Shown: positions 11,867 through 24,700 of the stretch, one piece after another | Numbering within the stretch: the stretch's first letter is position 1 | Layout: each line of letters opens with the position of its first letter | NCBI RefSeq assembly: GCF_030867095.1 | Contig: NC_081836.1 | Coordinates: forward strand, 30,764,338-30,828,337 | Length of the DNA stretch: 64,000 nucleotides | Reading direction: 5' to 3' | Source: Alligator mississippiensis | Lineage: Eukaryota; Chordata; Crocodylia; Alligatoridae | Made by a program: the position numbers and the translations under genes | Notes under the pieces: generated by a model | Told to the model about the DNA's origin: nothing | What the model saw: the letters and a program-made list of their open reading frames with translations, nothing else | Databases searched by the model: none

Positions 11867-12725
11867 TGTCACAACCCAAAGTTGTGATTTTTTGTTTGTG
11901 TGCGCTTCGGCACTGCTAAATTATTTTCCCGCTAAATTGCAGCTTCCTTGCACGGTGGAGTTTTCTGCTGCAGAAGAAAACCCCGGTGCAACGGAGAATT
12001 TCCCGCCAATTTGACGCTTTCTTTGCATGGTGCATTTCTTTTGCATCTAAGAAATGCACGGTGCAAGGAGTTCCCGCCATTTGTATGAAGATTCGTGCCA
12101 CATTATTGGCCGATTCTAATATATGCACACGTAGCGGCTAGCAATTGGCTTGCTAGCCGTATAAAGAGCTTGGGTGGTTTCCGCCCAAGCTGGAGAGAAA
12201 TGAATTGGAGAGAGAGCAATTGGAGTTCAAGAGGGAGAGCGTGAAGATCTCTAAGCGCTATGGATCCTTACGGACCCAATGCATTTCTTAAAAGGCAACA
12301 GAGGCCTGAACAGCCTCTAGCCTCTCCCCGTCGCTGATAAATTCCTAGACGTATCCCTTCCTGCATATTAAAGATACAAACCCGCGGAGCTTTAACAACT
12401 CCGGGGCCAGAGAACCGAACCGAACCCACGGAGCTTCGGCAACTCTGTGGGAGAGAAACTACCGAACCCGCAGAGCTTCAACAACTCCGGGGCTAGAACG
12501 AATTTGTCGTAGTCCTCCAACGAGGATTTAAGTGGAGCTGCACCTGGAAACTGTCCAGCCTACACCGCGACCATCTTGGGTGTAAGTAAATAATCTTTAA
12601 ATCAACCACTACGTGTCCGTGACTAATTCTAGCTCGCCCCCGGTCTCCTCCACCCCCGTGTGCCCAGGCTACTGGCCACAGCCCGCGTGCGCAAAGACGG
12701 GCCCGGCTCGCCCCCGGCCTGCACA
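11867..12725 (+). mobile_element. Solo LTR of a second endogenous retrovirus family (fossil)
   Basis: It runs TGTCACAACCC...CCTGCACA, bounded by an exact 5-base duplication GGTTT (11862-11866 and 12726-12730). A TATA box (TATAAAG, about 12160) and an ATTAAA signal (about 12367) give plus orientation. Three imperfect roughly 50-base units built on GGAGCTT...AACTC lie at about 12380-12500. It sits inside the interior of the older LTR element. Confidence 0.8.
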
Positions 12726-12730
12726 GGTTT

Positions 12731-14451
12731 TACTTAACTTTTAGCTTTTCCTTCTTGACAGATTTTAACTATATCTTTTCTGGGCTACAGGCTTTACAAT
12801 TCCTTCTTATCAGTGGCTCCTTCTTGCCTTGCTCTTTGCAAACAAATTTATTCATCAAATTTCTCTCTTTTACAGCTGTACAGCCTAGCAAGCTTCACTT
12901 TAGGATTAAGAAAGCCTTCCTGAAAGATCGTGGGTGACAAATTACATACCACACACAATCCCTTCAGGAAAACTCTTTCTACCCCAAAAGGAAACCTTCA
13001 AACTATGCCTCCGCAGAGAAAAACAGAACATTCCTCTGATAAGCTTAGTCCTCTTTCCCTGCTTAGAGTAACTCAAAGAAATTCTGGGCACTGATTTCTG
13101 TTTGCACAGCTGTTAACAATCTTTATCTCTTTTAGGCTCTTCACTGTTGCTGGACAAGCAGGGGGGAGAGAGCCAAGTTTCTCCTCTCACTTCTAATCAC
13201 AAATTTTCTGCCACTGCTTGAACAGATGTCTAGTAACATACCTTGTTTCTTTCTGTGCTACTTTGCTTCTATTTTGTGATACACACAGGATTCTAGAGTC
13301 TCTCTCTTACATTTCCTAACTGTTTTTGATCTTTTGTGAAGCTGTACTGCTTGCATAACACTTCATTTTGCTATATCCTGCACCAGTAACTTACACTTTA
13401 TAAACTCCATAGCAAACACACACCTGCTTTTGTCTTTTTTTCTGCACAGAAAACTGTAATTATTTTTTCCCCAGGGATTTTAGAGTTAAAGAACCCTGTT
13501 CATTCACACAGCCTTTTTAGCAGAGAGATGACTTTCTTTGCTTTTTAGCTTCTTACTGTAAACAGTACAGGAGGTTCTTACTTAATTCTAAGCAGACCAC
13601 AGCATATACTTCCACAGCATATACTCCTGTCCACTACTCAGCCTAGCCTGGACAAACAAAGTCTCCTGGCCTGCAATAACAAACAACACCTCTTGCACAA
13701 TACTTATAACTTCAGTTACTTCCCATACAACTCTACCTTACTACAAATTTCAGCTAACTTTTCTAAAACAAATCACTCTGCATCAAAAATTCTCTGATCA
13801 GTCAGGTTACTACTCTTATGTCCTGGTAGACTTGCTGGGTGGGCACAACTTTTAGACTGACTACAATACCTGCCAGTCAATAATAGATGAATGTATTGAT
13901 ACAGAGCAAGAACAAAAAAGCAACAATACAGACAATTAAACAATTCTATATCTACTAAGCCCAGGGCTGTCATCAGAGTTAAGGTACAAGGTACATCCAG
14001 CCAGAAAGCAGGCTTCACTCTGAAGCTCTCTCTCTTACATGTTAACAGTCTGGAGGTGAAATTTTGAACAGTCCAAGCTAAAGCCTGGAGGGCAGTTGCT
14101 TTACTTAAAGTTCCCTCGACCCAACTCCAGGCCGTAGTCCAAGCCAGGCTAGCTGGACTCTCCTGGGGCCCCTGCAGTGAACCCCCATTCCAGTTAACCC
14201 AATTCACAAAAAAAACACAGAGGTCACCCTGACCCCACACACACAGAGGAAAAGCCTCTGAACCCACTGCCATGCTACTGAGGAAAGGTGAAAGCTGGGG
14301 TACGATAGCTGAGATGGCCCAAGAGAACCTAGTTCACACAGGGTGACCCAGGCCCAAGAGAACCCAGTACACCTGCTAGGTCTTACCCTGGTAGGATTGA
14401 GATGATCAGTCCCCTCCAAATGAGTGTCAAATCCTGCCGACTATGCCAAGA
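12731..14451. other. Interior of the LTR relic, 5' side
   Basis: Sequence next to the primer-binding-site-like stretch. A minus-strand open stretch at 13773-14273 has a hydrophobic segment but no family I recognise. Not called as a gene. Confidence 0.4.
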
Positions 14452-15279
14452 TGTTAGACCCCGACTCCATGTGACACCCAACAAATAGGGAGACGATGGT
14501 TCAATTGCTCGTGGATCCTGATATTCATTAGCCAGAGCAGAGCAGGGAGCAAACACCAGCACAAGTTGCTCGCAACAGCTTTATTTGAAGTGGAGGCAGC
14601 TTCGGGTGAGCTCTCTTGCCATAAAAGATGAGGAGCAGCATTGAACAATAGTTTTTTCCCATATTTATACACTTTGGTTTATACTTATTAACATTCACTC
14701 TACCCTCGCCCCTCCTATGTTCCACCCATTTTTCCTCCCATCTCAAGCTCCGCCTCTGTTTACTGTTTGCTTCATTAGCATGGAATTGCCTATGTATTTT
14801 ATTCATTTACATGTCTTTTTGCTATGAACGCATGTCTAAGACCTTGACTCCTGCTCTTCGGTCAATGGGTGAACTTTGACCAAAACCTGGAAGCTTCTGG
14901 AGGCTTCTTCACCAATCACCATTCATCTTTTTGCATATGTTCATCTCAGATCCTGTTACCAATTACGTGTTGTTTTCCACATTCCAGTCTGATTTTCTGT
15001 CTCAGGTTGTACCATCTTCCACCTTCTTTGGGCCCCTGTATCTTATCTCGTTCCTTACTGTAGCTAGTCACAGCACACAGACTCACAGAGATTCACTTGC
15101 TGCTTTTTCTCAGAAAAATGGTCAACACAGTTAAGATGGTTACTTAGCATAAGCGAATGGCTGGCTTAGATATCATACTGCCTTGTGGTCAGCAGCTTTT
15201 GCTAGGCCACAGGTAAAGCCTTTGTATTCAGCTGCAAATCCAATGCTCCTCAATAATCCAAATTATTGTTGCCTTAACA
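14452..15279 (-). repeat. 5' LTR of the element (minus orientation)
   Basis: Partner of 9728-10533. It ends in TAACA at 15279, after which the interrupted CR1 resumes with GGAGTTTATTACAGACC (GVYYRP...). Confidence 0.85.
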
Positions 15280-17818
15280 CACAGGAGTTTATTACAGACC
15301 TCGAAACCAAGAGAAACAGCTCAGCCAGGCATTTTCTGAAGAACTGGCAGAGGCTGCACACACTCAGAGCATGGTTGTCATGGGTGACTTCAACTACTTA
15401 GACATCTCATGGGATGAGTGCTCAGCTAGATCCAATCACTCACAAAGCTTCCTTATTTGTGTTAGACAGAGCTCCTCAATGCAAGAAGCCTACAGGCTGA
15501 CTGGGGCAAGGCACTCCTAGACTTGGTTCTGGCCAAAAGGGATGATCTAGTGAGCAACCTGAAGATCAAAGGGAAACTGGGCGACAGTGACCATGAGATG
15601 ATCACTTTTTCCAACCACCATAAGTCAGGGAAATTGGCCAGCAAAGTAGAAATCCTTGATTTTAGGAAAGCTGACTTTCACAAACTTAGGGGATTGGTTG
15701 GCAAGGCCCTGCAGGACCATGGTCTGATGAGGAAGGGGGTACATGAAGAGTTGTTGTTCCTCAAGGAAGCAATCCTAAAAGCTCAAAGGAAGTCCATTCC
15801 CTTTTGTAAGAAAGGCAGTAAAACAGCTGGGAGATCCCCCTTGGTTCACCAGGGAAGTCATGGACCTCCTGAAATTAAATGAGAAGCCTACAAAGGATGG
15901 AAGTCAGAAATAACTACCAAAGAGGAGTATTTGGCAACAGCCCATACCTGTAGGGAGCAGATCAGGACAGCAAAACACAAACCAAATACAGATTGGTAAC
16001 TGATATCAAGGACAACAAGAAGTTCTTCTTTAGATACGTAGGAAGTCAGAGAAAAAATAGGGGAAGCACAGGGCCCCTGATAGATGAAATGGGACAGCTG
16101 ATAAGTGACACTCAGGACAAAAGCGAACTCCTGAATGAACACTTCACATCAGTATTCCACCAGTCTAAGGGTGTTAGCCTGCTTGACAGCATACAGGATG
16201 ATCACGGTGGGAGCGACCACCATCTACACCAACTGCATAATTGGCGTAGATATTGTGGGGGAGCTCCTACAAAGGCTGAATATCTAGAAGTCAGCAGGAT
16301 CAGATGAAGTACACCAAAGGATGCTAAAAGAACTTGCCAATGTCATCATGTGACTGATGGCAAAGTTATTTGAAGCCATGCGGCACTTGGGAGAGGTCCC
16401 AGAAGATTGGAAGGTCAACATGGTGCCTAGCTTTAAGAAAGGGAGAAAGGAGGACCTGGGAAATTGCAGGCCAATCACTTTGACCTCAATCCCTAGTAAA
16501 ATCCTGGAGAAAATGATCAAAGAATCCATTATAGACAGGCTAGCAGAAGGCAGTATTCTGAAGGATAGCCAGCATGGCTTCGTTATGAGCAGGTCATGCC
16601 AGACCAACCTCATTTCCTTCTATGATCAGGTTACTCGCCACCTGGATGGGGGAAATGAGGTTGATATCATATACGTAGACTTCAAAAAGGCCTTTGACCT
16701 GGTCTCCCACCAAGTCCTCATGAAAAAATTGGGAAAATGTGGCCTCGATTACTTTATGGTCTGATGGCTAGGTAACTGGCTCCATGGTATCAATACTCCA
16801 GAGAGTATTGATTAACGGAACTGAGTCATCATGGCGGAGGGTGACCAGGGCATCCCTCAGAGTTCAGTACTCAGACCAGTGCTTTTCAACATGGTCATCA
16901 ATGATTTTGGATTTGGGTATAAAAAGCAAACTAGGAAAGTTCACTGCCAACACCAAACTACGGGGGAGTGTGACCATGCTCAAAGATAGGCTGGCCATAC
17001 AGGCCAACCTGGACAGGCTCATGAGGTGAGTGGGCCTCAACCACATGTCGTTTACTATGGAGAAATGTAAAGTGCTCCATCTGGGGAAAAATATTCCACA
17101 ACACAGTTATAGGCTCGGCAGTGCTACGCTTGCTAGCACCACATCTGAACGAGACCTGGGTGTCACGATAGACAACAAAATGAACATGAGCCACCAATGC
17201 GATGCTGTAGCTGGCAGAGTGAATCAAACACTGGCATGCATCTACTGAGGCAGCTTGAGCAAGGCTAAGGATGTTATTCTCCCTCTCTACGTGGCCTTGG
17301 TGAGACCGCAGCTGGAGTTCTGCATCCAGTTCTGGGTGCCACACTTCAGGAAGGATGTGGAGAAGCTCAAGAGAGTTTGAAGAAGGGCCACACGCATGAT
17401 TAGAGGCCTGGAGCCCAGGTCATACGAGGAGAGGCTGAAAGACTTGGGACTGTTCAGCGTGGAGTAGAGAAGACTCAGAGGGGACTTGGTGGCCTATAAG
17501 TATATCAAGAGTGTACATCAGGGCCTGGGGGAGCATTTATTCAGCAAGGCCCCCCAGGAGATGACATGAAATAATGGGCACAAGCTGATTGAAGATTGCT
17601 TCAGGCTAGAACATAAGGAAAAACTTTACAAGTTGAGTACCAAGTGTTTGGAACAGGCTCCCTCCAGAGGTGGTACAGTCACCCACCCTGGCGATCTTCA
17701 AAAAGCGTCTTGCTGGGGTCATCTGATCCCAGCAGCCTTTCTTGCCCAAGTGCAGGGGGGCTGGACCTGATGATCTGTAAAATCCCTTCCATCCCATAAC
17801 AACTATGAAACTATGAAA
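15280..17818 (+). mobile_element. CR1 LINE, right part (endonuclease end, RT, 3' tail)
   Basis: It resumes GVYYRPRNQEKQLSQAFSEE and MVVMGDFNYLDISWDE (endonuclease), then [50 protein letters not shown] (RT motif A) and NKMNMSHQCDAV. The catalytic FADD position reads FTAN, so the RT is dead. The 3' tail ACTATGAAACTATGAAA ends at about 17818. Several stops and frame changes are present. Together with 9291-9727, and probably 8040-9290, it is the longest CR1 in the window. Confidence 0.88.
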
Positions 17819-17819
17819 T

Positions 17820-19740
17820 ATTGGGCCAAGGCATTGCGGTCTGTTTTAGTTGATCTGTGGAGGCGGCTCACAAAATTCTGCGTTTCAAACCAGCCTGAGA
17901 CCACATCAGAGCAAACAGTCTGTGAACTGCCTCTCTGCAGCATCATGAAGCATTCTTATGAATTTTGGTTCTATGGTTCTATACTAGCAGAAGGATGTGC
18001 TAGCTTCTTCCTTTTGGGTTGAGTGCTGCAGTTGTCAATATTCTGCCTGCTGGCATCATCACAGTAGTGGACCCGCTGTTTTCACCCTTGCTCGTCTTTT
18101 GTACCACTTTAACAATAATAACGACTTACTTATTGTGCCCTATAAGAACACCCATCCACTTCTCTAGCCTCCTGGGCATACTTGACAATAACTATGCTAA
18201 TATGTGCTTATCGTGAAGAATCAAATCAACCTAGCAATAAAACAGTTATAGCAAGAACTACTCAACTGTCCAGCCACAAACCCAACCGCAGCCCTACTTC
18301 CCAGCTGTGATCAATAGCCATCTCCTCCCAAGAGTGTTCCCTGTAAGCTAACCAACTTGGGCTGTTACAGACCAGGTATGTAGTTAAGTTGCAAAGGTTC
18401 AGGGCATTAGTGGGGCTGCCCTATTCGAATATAAGAAAGTCATCCAAGGAGTTGAATTAATGTAAGGAAATAAATGTAAGAAGAAATTTGACTTGTTAAG
18501 CAGTGTGTCTTAATCAGAGGGGTTTTGGATCAGGTGGTTATGCTGTCTGCAGCTGTGATTTTCTATCAAGAGGAAAGAAATAGCCATTTTGATAAGGCCT
18601 TGAGACCAAGCTTTGTAAGTCAAAAGTATCATCTTAAAATCAGTGTGTAAATCGGGACATAGAGCAGGAGTGTAATATGCTTGCAAAAAGAGACTCTGCT
18701 TCCCACGTAAGCAGGAATTCCATGTCAGCTGTAGTTTTTGAATATGTTTGTACATAGCCCTTACAGTCTTTCAACACAAGGTAACAAAAAGGATTGCAAA
18801 GTGTTCAGTAAAAAAACTGGGAATCACTTTCTAGATTCTGTAGGTGAGCAGAAAGGCTGACTTGGGTTGGTTAAAAGGGAAAACACTGTCCCTTTCACTA
18901 AGTTTGCAAAGAGCTATTCCTGGTCTTTTCACATCTCTGTTCTCCTTTCCTTTCAAGATCCTAGCCCCCAAATTTGACTAATCAACTGAAATGATGCCAT
19001 TATGTTGTATGTTGCCACCAAATGGTGATGCACTGAGAAACAGCATTTTGTGCTTTAGAAAGTACAGCCAGTGCCAAATAAACTGTGTGGACATCCTGTT
19101 GGATTATAATTAGGGTCTGTGCACATGCAGCCTCATGAAGAGTTCTTTATGGAATTCATAACCTTATTCCTATGCAGTGTCTGGCCAGATGCCAGGGCAT
19201 CAGAAGAAACACTTGTTTAGCCCATGCCCAGAATTGCTGTTATGGGTTTTATTCATATATTTGTTATCATATTCAGCCACTGTAAGTAATGGCAGTCCTT
19301 ACCTTTTCTTGAACTAGCAACAGCTCCACTTCTGCCTTAATTCTGCCATCTCCCAAAGCCATGACCATTGTGAAGCACCACGTGCTGTTGGTCCATATAC
19401 TTAAGTCAGTGCTGAACTTGTGCATGTGACTGTGACCATTTATAGGTCAGACCTTGTGGTTCCTTGCTTGAGATTTATTAAAAAGGTCTTCTCTTGATCC
19501 TCTTTCCTCTGTCAATGTCTAATGTAGTCAAGAGTTGCTCTGAGACAAGAGCTACTGCTTTCAATTGCAGATGAGAGAGGACATCAAGCCACCTCCCTGT
19601 TTCAATCGTTGGATTATTTGTTTGTTTGTTTTTTGTTCTAGTGAGATTTTCCTAGCCAACAAGTAGGTGGTTTTAGAAAACCTTACCACTCGCTTTGTGG
19701 TAACTCAGTCATACGCTCCATACTGGAGTATGCCAAAGAC
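17820..19740. other. Gene-free stretch
   Basis: No exon or repeat recognised. A hydrophobic open frame at 18019-18216 has no recognised family. Confidence 0.45.
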
Positions 19741-20432
19741 AGAGCTGCCAATCCATGAAAAAAAACTACCAACAATTGCAAGCTTTTTACTGACAGTCAA
19801 CTATTTTTATTCATTCATGTTTTCACTGATATATGTTTTACATAATGTAAATATAATGCTTCTCCCAGGCCTTACCTTGCTGCCAAGCCCAAGTGAAATT
19901 TAAGGGCTTGACATTAACCATAGTAAAAGGATTTAAAAGTTTGGTTGTCAGTAAAAATCTTGCAGTGAGAAAAAGCTTTCTTGGGTTCATAACCCTGTCT
20001 GACTACAGCAATGGTTTTACACTGTGCTGCCCTCCTACACCAGGTGCATCCTACTCACCCCCACACCTTGATGTCCCTTACTGCACCCTGCACCATGTTG
20101 TGTCCCCCCTGTCAGTCTTATCAGCCCTGCTTCTGTTGTCCTGGCATGGACCCCCCCAAAAGTCTACCTTCAACCCAGCAGCATTACAAGCAGCCTGAGA
20201 CAGCAGCAACATATGGCAAAGAGAATACACCCTGCAGGGTTCTGTGCTCCTGCTCAGACACCTGGTGGCAGTGCTATGCTATCTGTGTTGGAGTTTCAAT
20301 TAAGCTGTGGCTGCTTATTGTCTTTACTGATGGTTAAAAGTTTCTTATATTGACTTTACTGACAGACCTTTTTAGCTTTTTTTTTTTTTACTGGCAATCA
20401 GTACATTTACTGACAGTTGACAACCCTGGCCA
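19741..20432. repeat. Repeat built on TTTACTGACAG motifs, possible MITE
   Basis: TACTGACAG or its inverse occurs near 19788, 19947, 20356 and 20409. The left edge AGAGCTGCCAATC loosely mirrors the right edge (inverse AGGGTTGTCAACT). Borders and class are uncertain. Confidence 0.35.
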
Positions 20433-21709
20433 GAAGGGGAAGGAACAGGGAACATCTACTCTTGAAAAACTTTTCTGAAAACCCTGGCAGATATTTGACA
20501 AATAAAGGTGTAAAGATCACTTTGCTCACAAAATGTATTTCCCAAAAGAAGCAAATCCATTCACTCATTAGCATTGCCAGCATTGTGTATAACTTATGGC
20601 CACAACATATTTACGTCTCTCCACTTATGGAATGAAGAATCTGAGAATGTAAAGTACTATGCAAGTACTAAGCCTCAAGTCATTACACATTAGGTCTATG
20701 TTTATTAACATTGCATGCAACTTCTATGAAACTAACAAATAATTTAGTAGCTGGCTAGACGATGCAGACATATGATATGCATATGACATAGTTTGGCCTG
20801 ATAGTTGACAGGACCCAGTGAGTCATTTACTTAACCACGTAACATAATGCCATTTCAATACAGACAAGGAAATAAATACAAGAAGCAACTTACCTGTATT
20901 ATTAAGCCAAGTAAATAATTTACCATTTGATGTACTGATAGAGCCAACAGCAGTTTCATTGTTTTTATGTACTCAGCAACAGGGAACATGAAGAATCAAA
21001 GTACAGAGGAATAATATCTAATGTCTTTCTCTATAATATTAGTAAAACAACAAATACAAAAAGTCTTAAACCATAACCATAGGATTAGAGAATGGGAACC
21101 TACTGATTATACAGGCCTGGGATCTGGAGAATTGTATCACCACCACCTGAAGTAAAATTATCTAATTTCTTTACTGTGTGATGCATCTTACTCGGTCCAT
21201 AGTCAGTCCACCAAAATAGGTCTAAATGACTAAATTACTCCATGAAGGCATTACAGCCCCATAGATTTCAATAGGACTGAAGATGCTCAACAAAAGGCAG
21301 GGTCAGGCCCTGAGATAACAAGGTATGAGACCTTAGAAATACCCAGGACAAATAGAAATGAATTCAACTCCACTGCAGTTGAAGGTGCTACTTTTGAAGT
21401 CAATGCAATTAGAAAAAAAATGTGTCCAGTGGTAGTGGTGGGAGTACTACACTGGAATTCAATCTACTGAAATATCTACCAACCCCCTGATGCTTTGAAA
21501 ACACCAGTGGGCTACTAACTAGCACTAGTAGCACTTGGTTAAAATTGGTTCCTCTGGTGGGGCTGCTCCATATACTGAAAGGGAAGATTATGACTTAAGA
21601 AATGGCCCCTTTTCATGGTAGAATTGGAGGTGGCATTCCATGGCTAACCCATCAATGAGAGCCTGGTGTGTGCAGTTTCAGGCTGATCATCTGGAACACA
21701 ATGGCATTT
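20433..21709. other. 3' flank and likely 3' UTR of C16orf89
   Basis: AT-rich, without coding signals. It includes the candidate poly(A) hexamer. Extent of the UTR is inferred. Confidence 0.35.
20701..20706 (-). terminator. Candidate poly(A) signal of C16orf89
   Basis: AATAAA on the minus strand about 1 kb past the C16orf89 stop. It is the first canonical hexamer I found downstream, and I saw no closer ATTAAA. Motif only; no transcript evidence. Confidence 0.35.
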
Positions 21710-21777
21710 TCAGTAGTAGTAAAGGAATCCTCCAAGTGCTCCAACTGCAACAGCTGTATTATGGGAGGAACATCCAT
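21710..21777 (-). CDS. C16orf89: C16orf89 exon 8 (C terminus and stop)
   Basis: Acceptor TTTCTTCACAG precedes ATGGATGT. It encodes DGCSSHNTAVAVGALGGFLY then YY and a TGA. Human has DGCSSHNTATAVAALGGFLY before a further proline-rich tail that is absent here. The TAC-TAC-TAC-TGA end makes this a shorter protein, or marks an unlocated alternative last exon. Confidence 0.85.
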
Positions 21778-24700
21778 CTGTGAAGAAAGATATTGAGTAT
21801 ATCTTATTTGGTTTGTCAGTTGCATCTACATTTGAAAGATCAGAAGGCATATAATGAAGTGGCAAAAAAGTGTCAAGTGGTAAAATTAGACTTGGAGTCA
21901 GGATTCCTCCCCAGCTCTTATACAGGTTCAGTGTGTGATGTTGGCCAAGCTACTTGATCTCCTTTTGGCCTGCTTTACACAGCTGTAACATAGGAATATA
22001 CTATTTTCTCACTTCACAGGGTTACTGTGAGGCTAAACTAATGTTTAAAGTGCTTTTGATATCCACAGAGGAAAGACTTATATAAATACAAAGTATTATT
22101 GATAATTAGAAATCACCCACATTGCTGTAGGAATGGCTTTAGTCAATGTACTAATTATGCATTTGGTAAATGGGCAAGACTTCAGAACATTATATGACAA
22201 GTTGGTAACTAAATGGATTAATATTGAATTTTCTACACAAGAATGAAGCAGCAACACTTTAGGATTTCCACTTTCATCAGAAGTTAAATACCCTACACAC
22301 AGAACTAAAAAAATAGTGAATATTAAGCTTCTGCTGACCTACATCATATGGATAGTGCTGATCCTATTCCCTTGAGAATTTTAATTATATATCCTGTATC
22401 CATCAAATCCTTGCAGAGCGCCTTCTCTGATAGTCATGGGAAAGAAAAAAAGGGGTGTGTGTGTGGGGGGGGGGGGGTAGATAAGGTCCCCTGTGCCTAA
22501 GTAATCCATCAGGGTAGTGTGGACATACCAACGTCCTCTATGGCCAACAGCACGTACGGGAATGAAATAGCTACTATGACTTTGGCCAAAGGCAGGACAG
22601 ATTTACACCTTAGATTAAATTGTCAGAGATGCATAAGCATTTGTAAGCAGCAGCTTAGTTCATCAAATGCTACAAAGGGAATGCAGGAAGCAGAACTTCT
22701 AAATAGAATATTAGACTACAAGGTGTAGGGAAGGGCATAGGGTTTATAAAAGCTAATTCAGGTGATGAAATCAGAATCAATAGTCATAGTTTAGATCATA
22801 TTTAACACAATGTGAGTAATTTCTTGTCCATAATTTCCTGTTGAAGTTGTTTTTTCAAGTTTTGTTGTTTAAGAACAGCTACTCTGAGGTCAGCAATGGA
22901 AAGATCAGGGTGATTAATGCATTCTGCCACAGGCTTGTGTCTTTCTGGAACTGATGTCAAGTCAGTGTTCATTCATTTTTTCACATGTTGCCTCATCTGA
23001 CCAATGTAGACAGCAGAGGGGCACTGTAAGCAGGCAATGGCATGCTGTATATGATCTTAATGTAAGAGCAGAGGAATGATCTTCAGATAATATAATCAGC
23101 GTGGTTTGATCCTATGGTCTGTGTTGATGAGCATGAATATCACGTGCCTCCTGAGGCTGGGGGTGGGCGTGGCAACTGCCAGCAGGTGGCAGGAGCGGTG
23201 TTGGTGGCAGGGGCATGGTGGTGGTGAGTAGGGAGCTCTTGAGCAGCTGCGGAGGTGTCCGCAGCGAGGGGGAGGTGGTGTGGCAAGCGCTGACCAGTGA
23301 TTGGCAACCACCCACAGACGCTGCCAGCAGTGTTGGCAGTGGCCAGCAGACACTGCCGGGGGTGATGGCAGCAAGGGTGGGGGGCGGCGAGGGCGAGCAG
23401 CGTCTGCTCACAGGCACCACCAGCAGCATCAGCGGTGGCCAATCTCAGGGGGTGCACCGCCAATCTCAGGGGGTGCATGTGCACCCGTGTGCACCCCTAT
23501 GTGTCGTTGATGTTGATGAATGAGCACAGCTGGCATCGGGGTCTGAAGCAAGGTCTTGTACCTTGGTGAGAACAGGAGTTAGGTAGTCTGTTGCTGGAGA
23601 GATGCTGTTTGAAGTTGGGGTGCAAATCTACCTTGCCTTCTGCCTGACTTCAGACTAACATGACTAACAACCTCCCTCTACCAAAACTTCTGGCCACCTT
23701 TGACTCCCTAGCCCAAGTGACCAGGCACATGTTTACAGCTGGGTTGACTGGATGCCATGTTTTAGTATGAGTCTGGAGCAAGGCTTGAACTATGATCTCC
23801 AGAGCAATAGCAAGACACCTTAACTTCTCTATCACAACATGTAATGAGATGATATTCAACATATTTATATATAGTGAGAAGATGCAATGTAATTGATAAA
23901 ATCAATTAAAGTCAATTTTTTGTACATTTAAGATAAGAGGAAAAGAACAAATTATATAATATAATGGAACTGTGGCAGGGCACCATTGGTGCCTGCCATT
24001 TTAAGGACTCAGCCAAGCAGCCAGTAGGTGCTTGATTGTGGTGGCCATTTTAGATCCCTGGCCACCTATATAAACAGATCAGTGCACTACTGGCAGCCCA
24101 GGCAGCAACATTGCCTGGCTGCAAGGCTGCTTGGAACATGCTGGAGGTAAGGGCAGGAGCTGTAGGGGATGGTTTGGAGGCTTGTGGTCCTGGGGCATGA
24201 CCTAAAACTGCACCCTGCTGGAAGTGGGTGGCCTGGTGGGGCTCCCAGTGGTGCAGGAGCCCCCAGGAAATGCCAAGCTAGTTACCACCCCAGTGAAAAG
24301 TGGGTCAGGGCGCCTTAATAACCCCAGCTCCCACAACTGGGTGGGCTACCCCCTTGTAGGGTCTGGAAGGTGGACCCTGGAGAGAGAGTGGGGCTGTAGA
24401 CTCAGAGCCTGTCTTGAAATCCCTCAACTGGTCAATGCTGGGGCCAGGACTGGAAGGGTCAAAGGACCAGGGGCCCACCACGAGGGATGCCCAGAGCTGA
24501 GGGCCTGGGGTTCTGACTGGCCTTGGAGGCAAGGCCAGGGCCTGTGTGGCCAAAGGTCCTGGGGGACCACACTTGAGAAGGGAAGTAGTTTCAGGGAGCT
24601 AGGCATTCCCAAATGAGGGCGGGGTAGGCTGCCTGAGTGGAGGGATCCAGCTGGAGTCCAAACTGGAGGATTCTGGGGCTCAGTGTGGGGCCGGTGAGAT

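Larger units (their letters stand above)
9728..15279 (-). mobile_element. LTR retroelement (fossil), inserted in a CR1
   Basis: Direct terminal repeats at 9728-10533 and 14452-15279, each TGTTAG...TAACA, match at well over nine in ten positions by eye. Near-identical 5-base flanks CATAG and CACAG mark the target duplication. On the minus strand the 5' LTR is followed after three bases by TGGCATAGTCGGCAGGAT, a primer-binding-site-like stretch, and the 3' LTR is preceded by purine-rich GTGAGGGAG, so the element points to lower coordinates. The roughly 3.9-kb interior contains a younger solo LTR and no recognisable gag, pol or env, so it is a non-autonomous or internally collapsed relic. LTR divergence suggests an old copy, younger than the CR1 it interrupts. 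Confidence 0.85.

Noticed and set aside
13773-14273. 166-codon minus-strand open stretch inside the LTR relic
   Set aside because: No recognisable retroviral domain; treated only as part of the fossil's interior.
18019-18216. Hydrophobic open frame, considered as a mitochondrial insertion (ND-type)
   Set aside because: No mitochondrial protein I know aligns over more than a few residues, and there is no flanking support.
23096-23523. Overlapping ORFs rich in Pro/His/Ala
   Set aside because: Composition of the GC-rich repeat; frames open on both strands.
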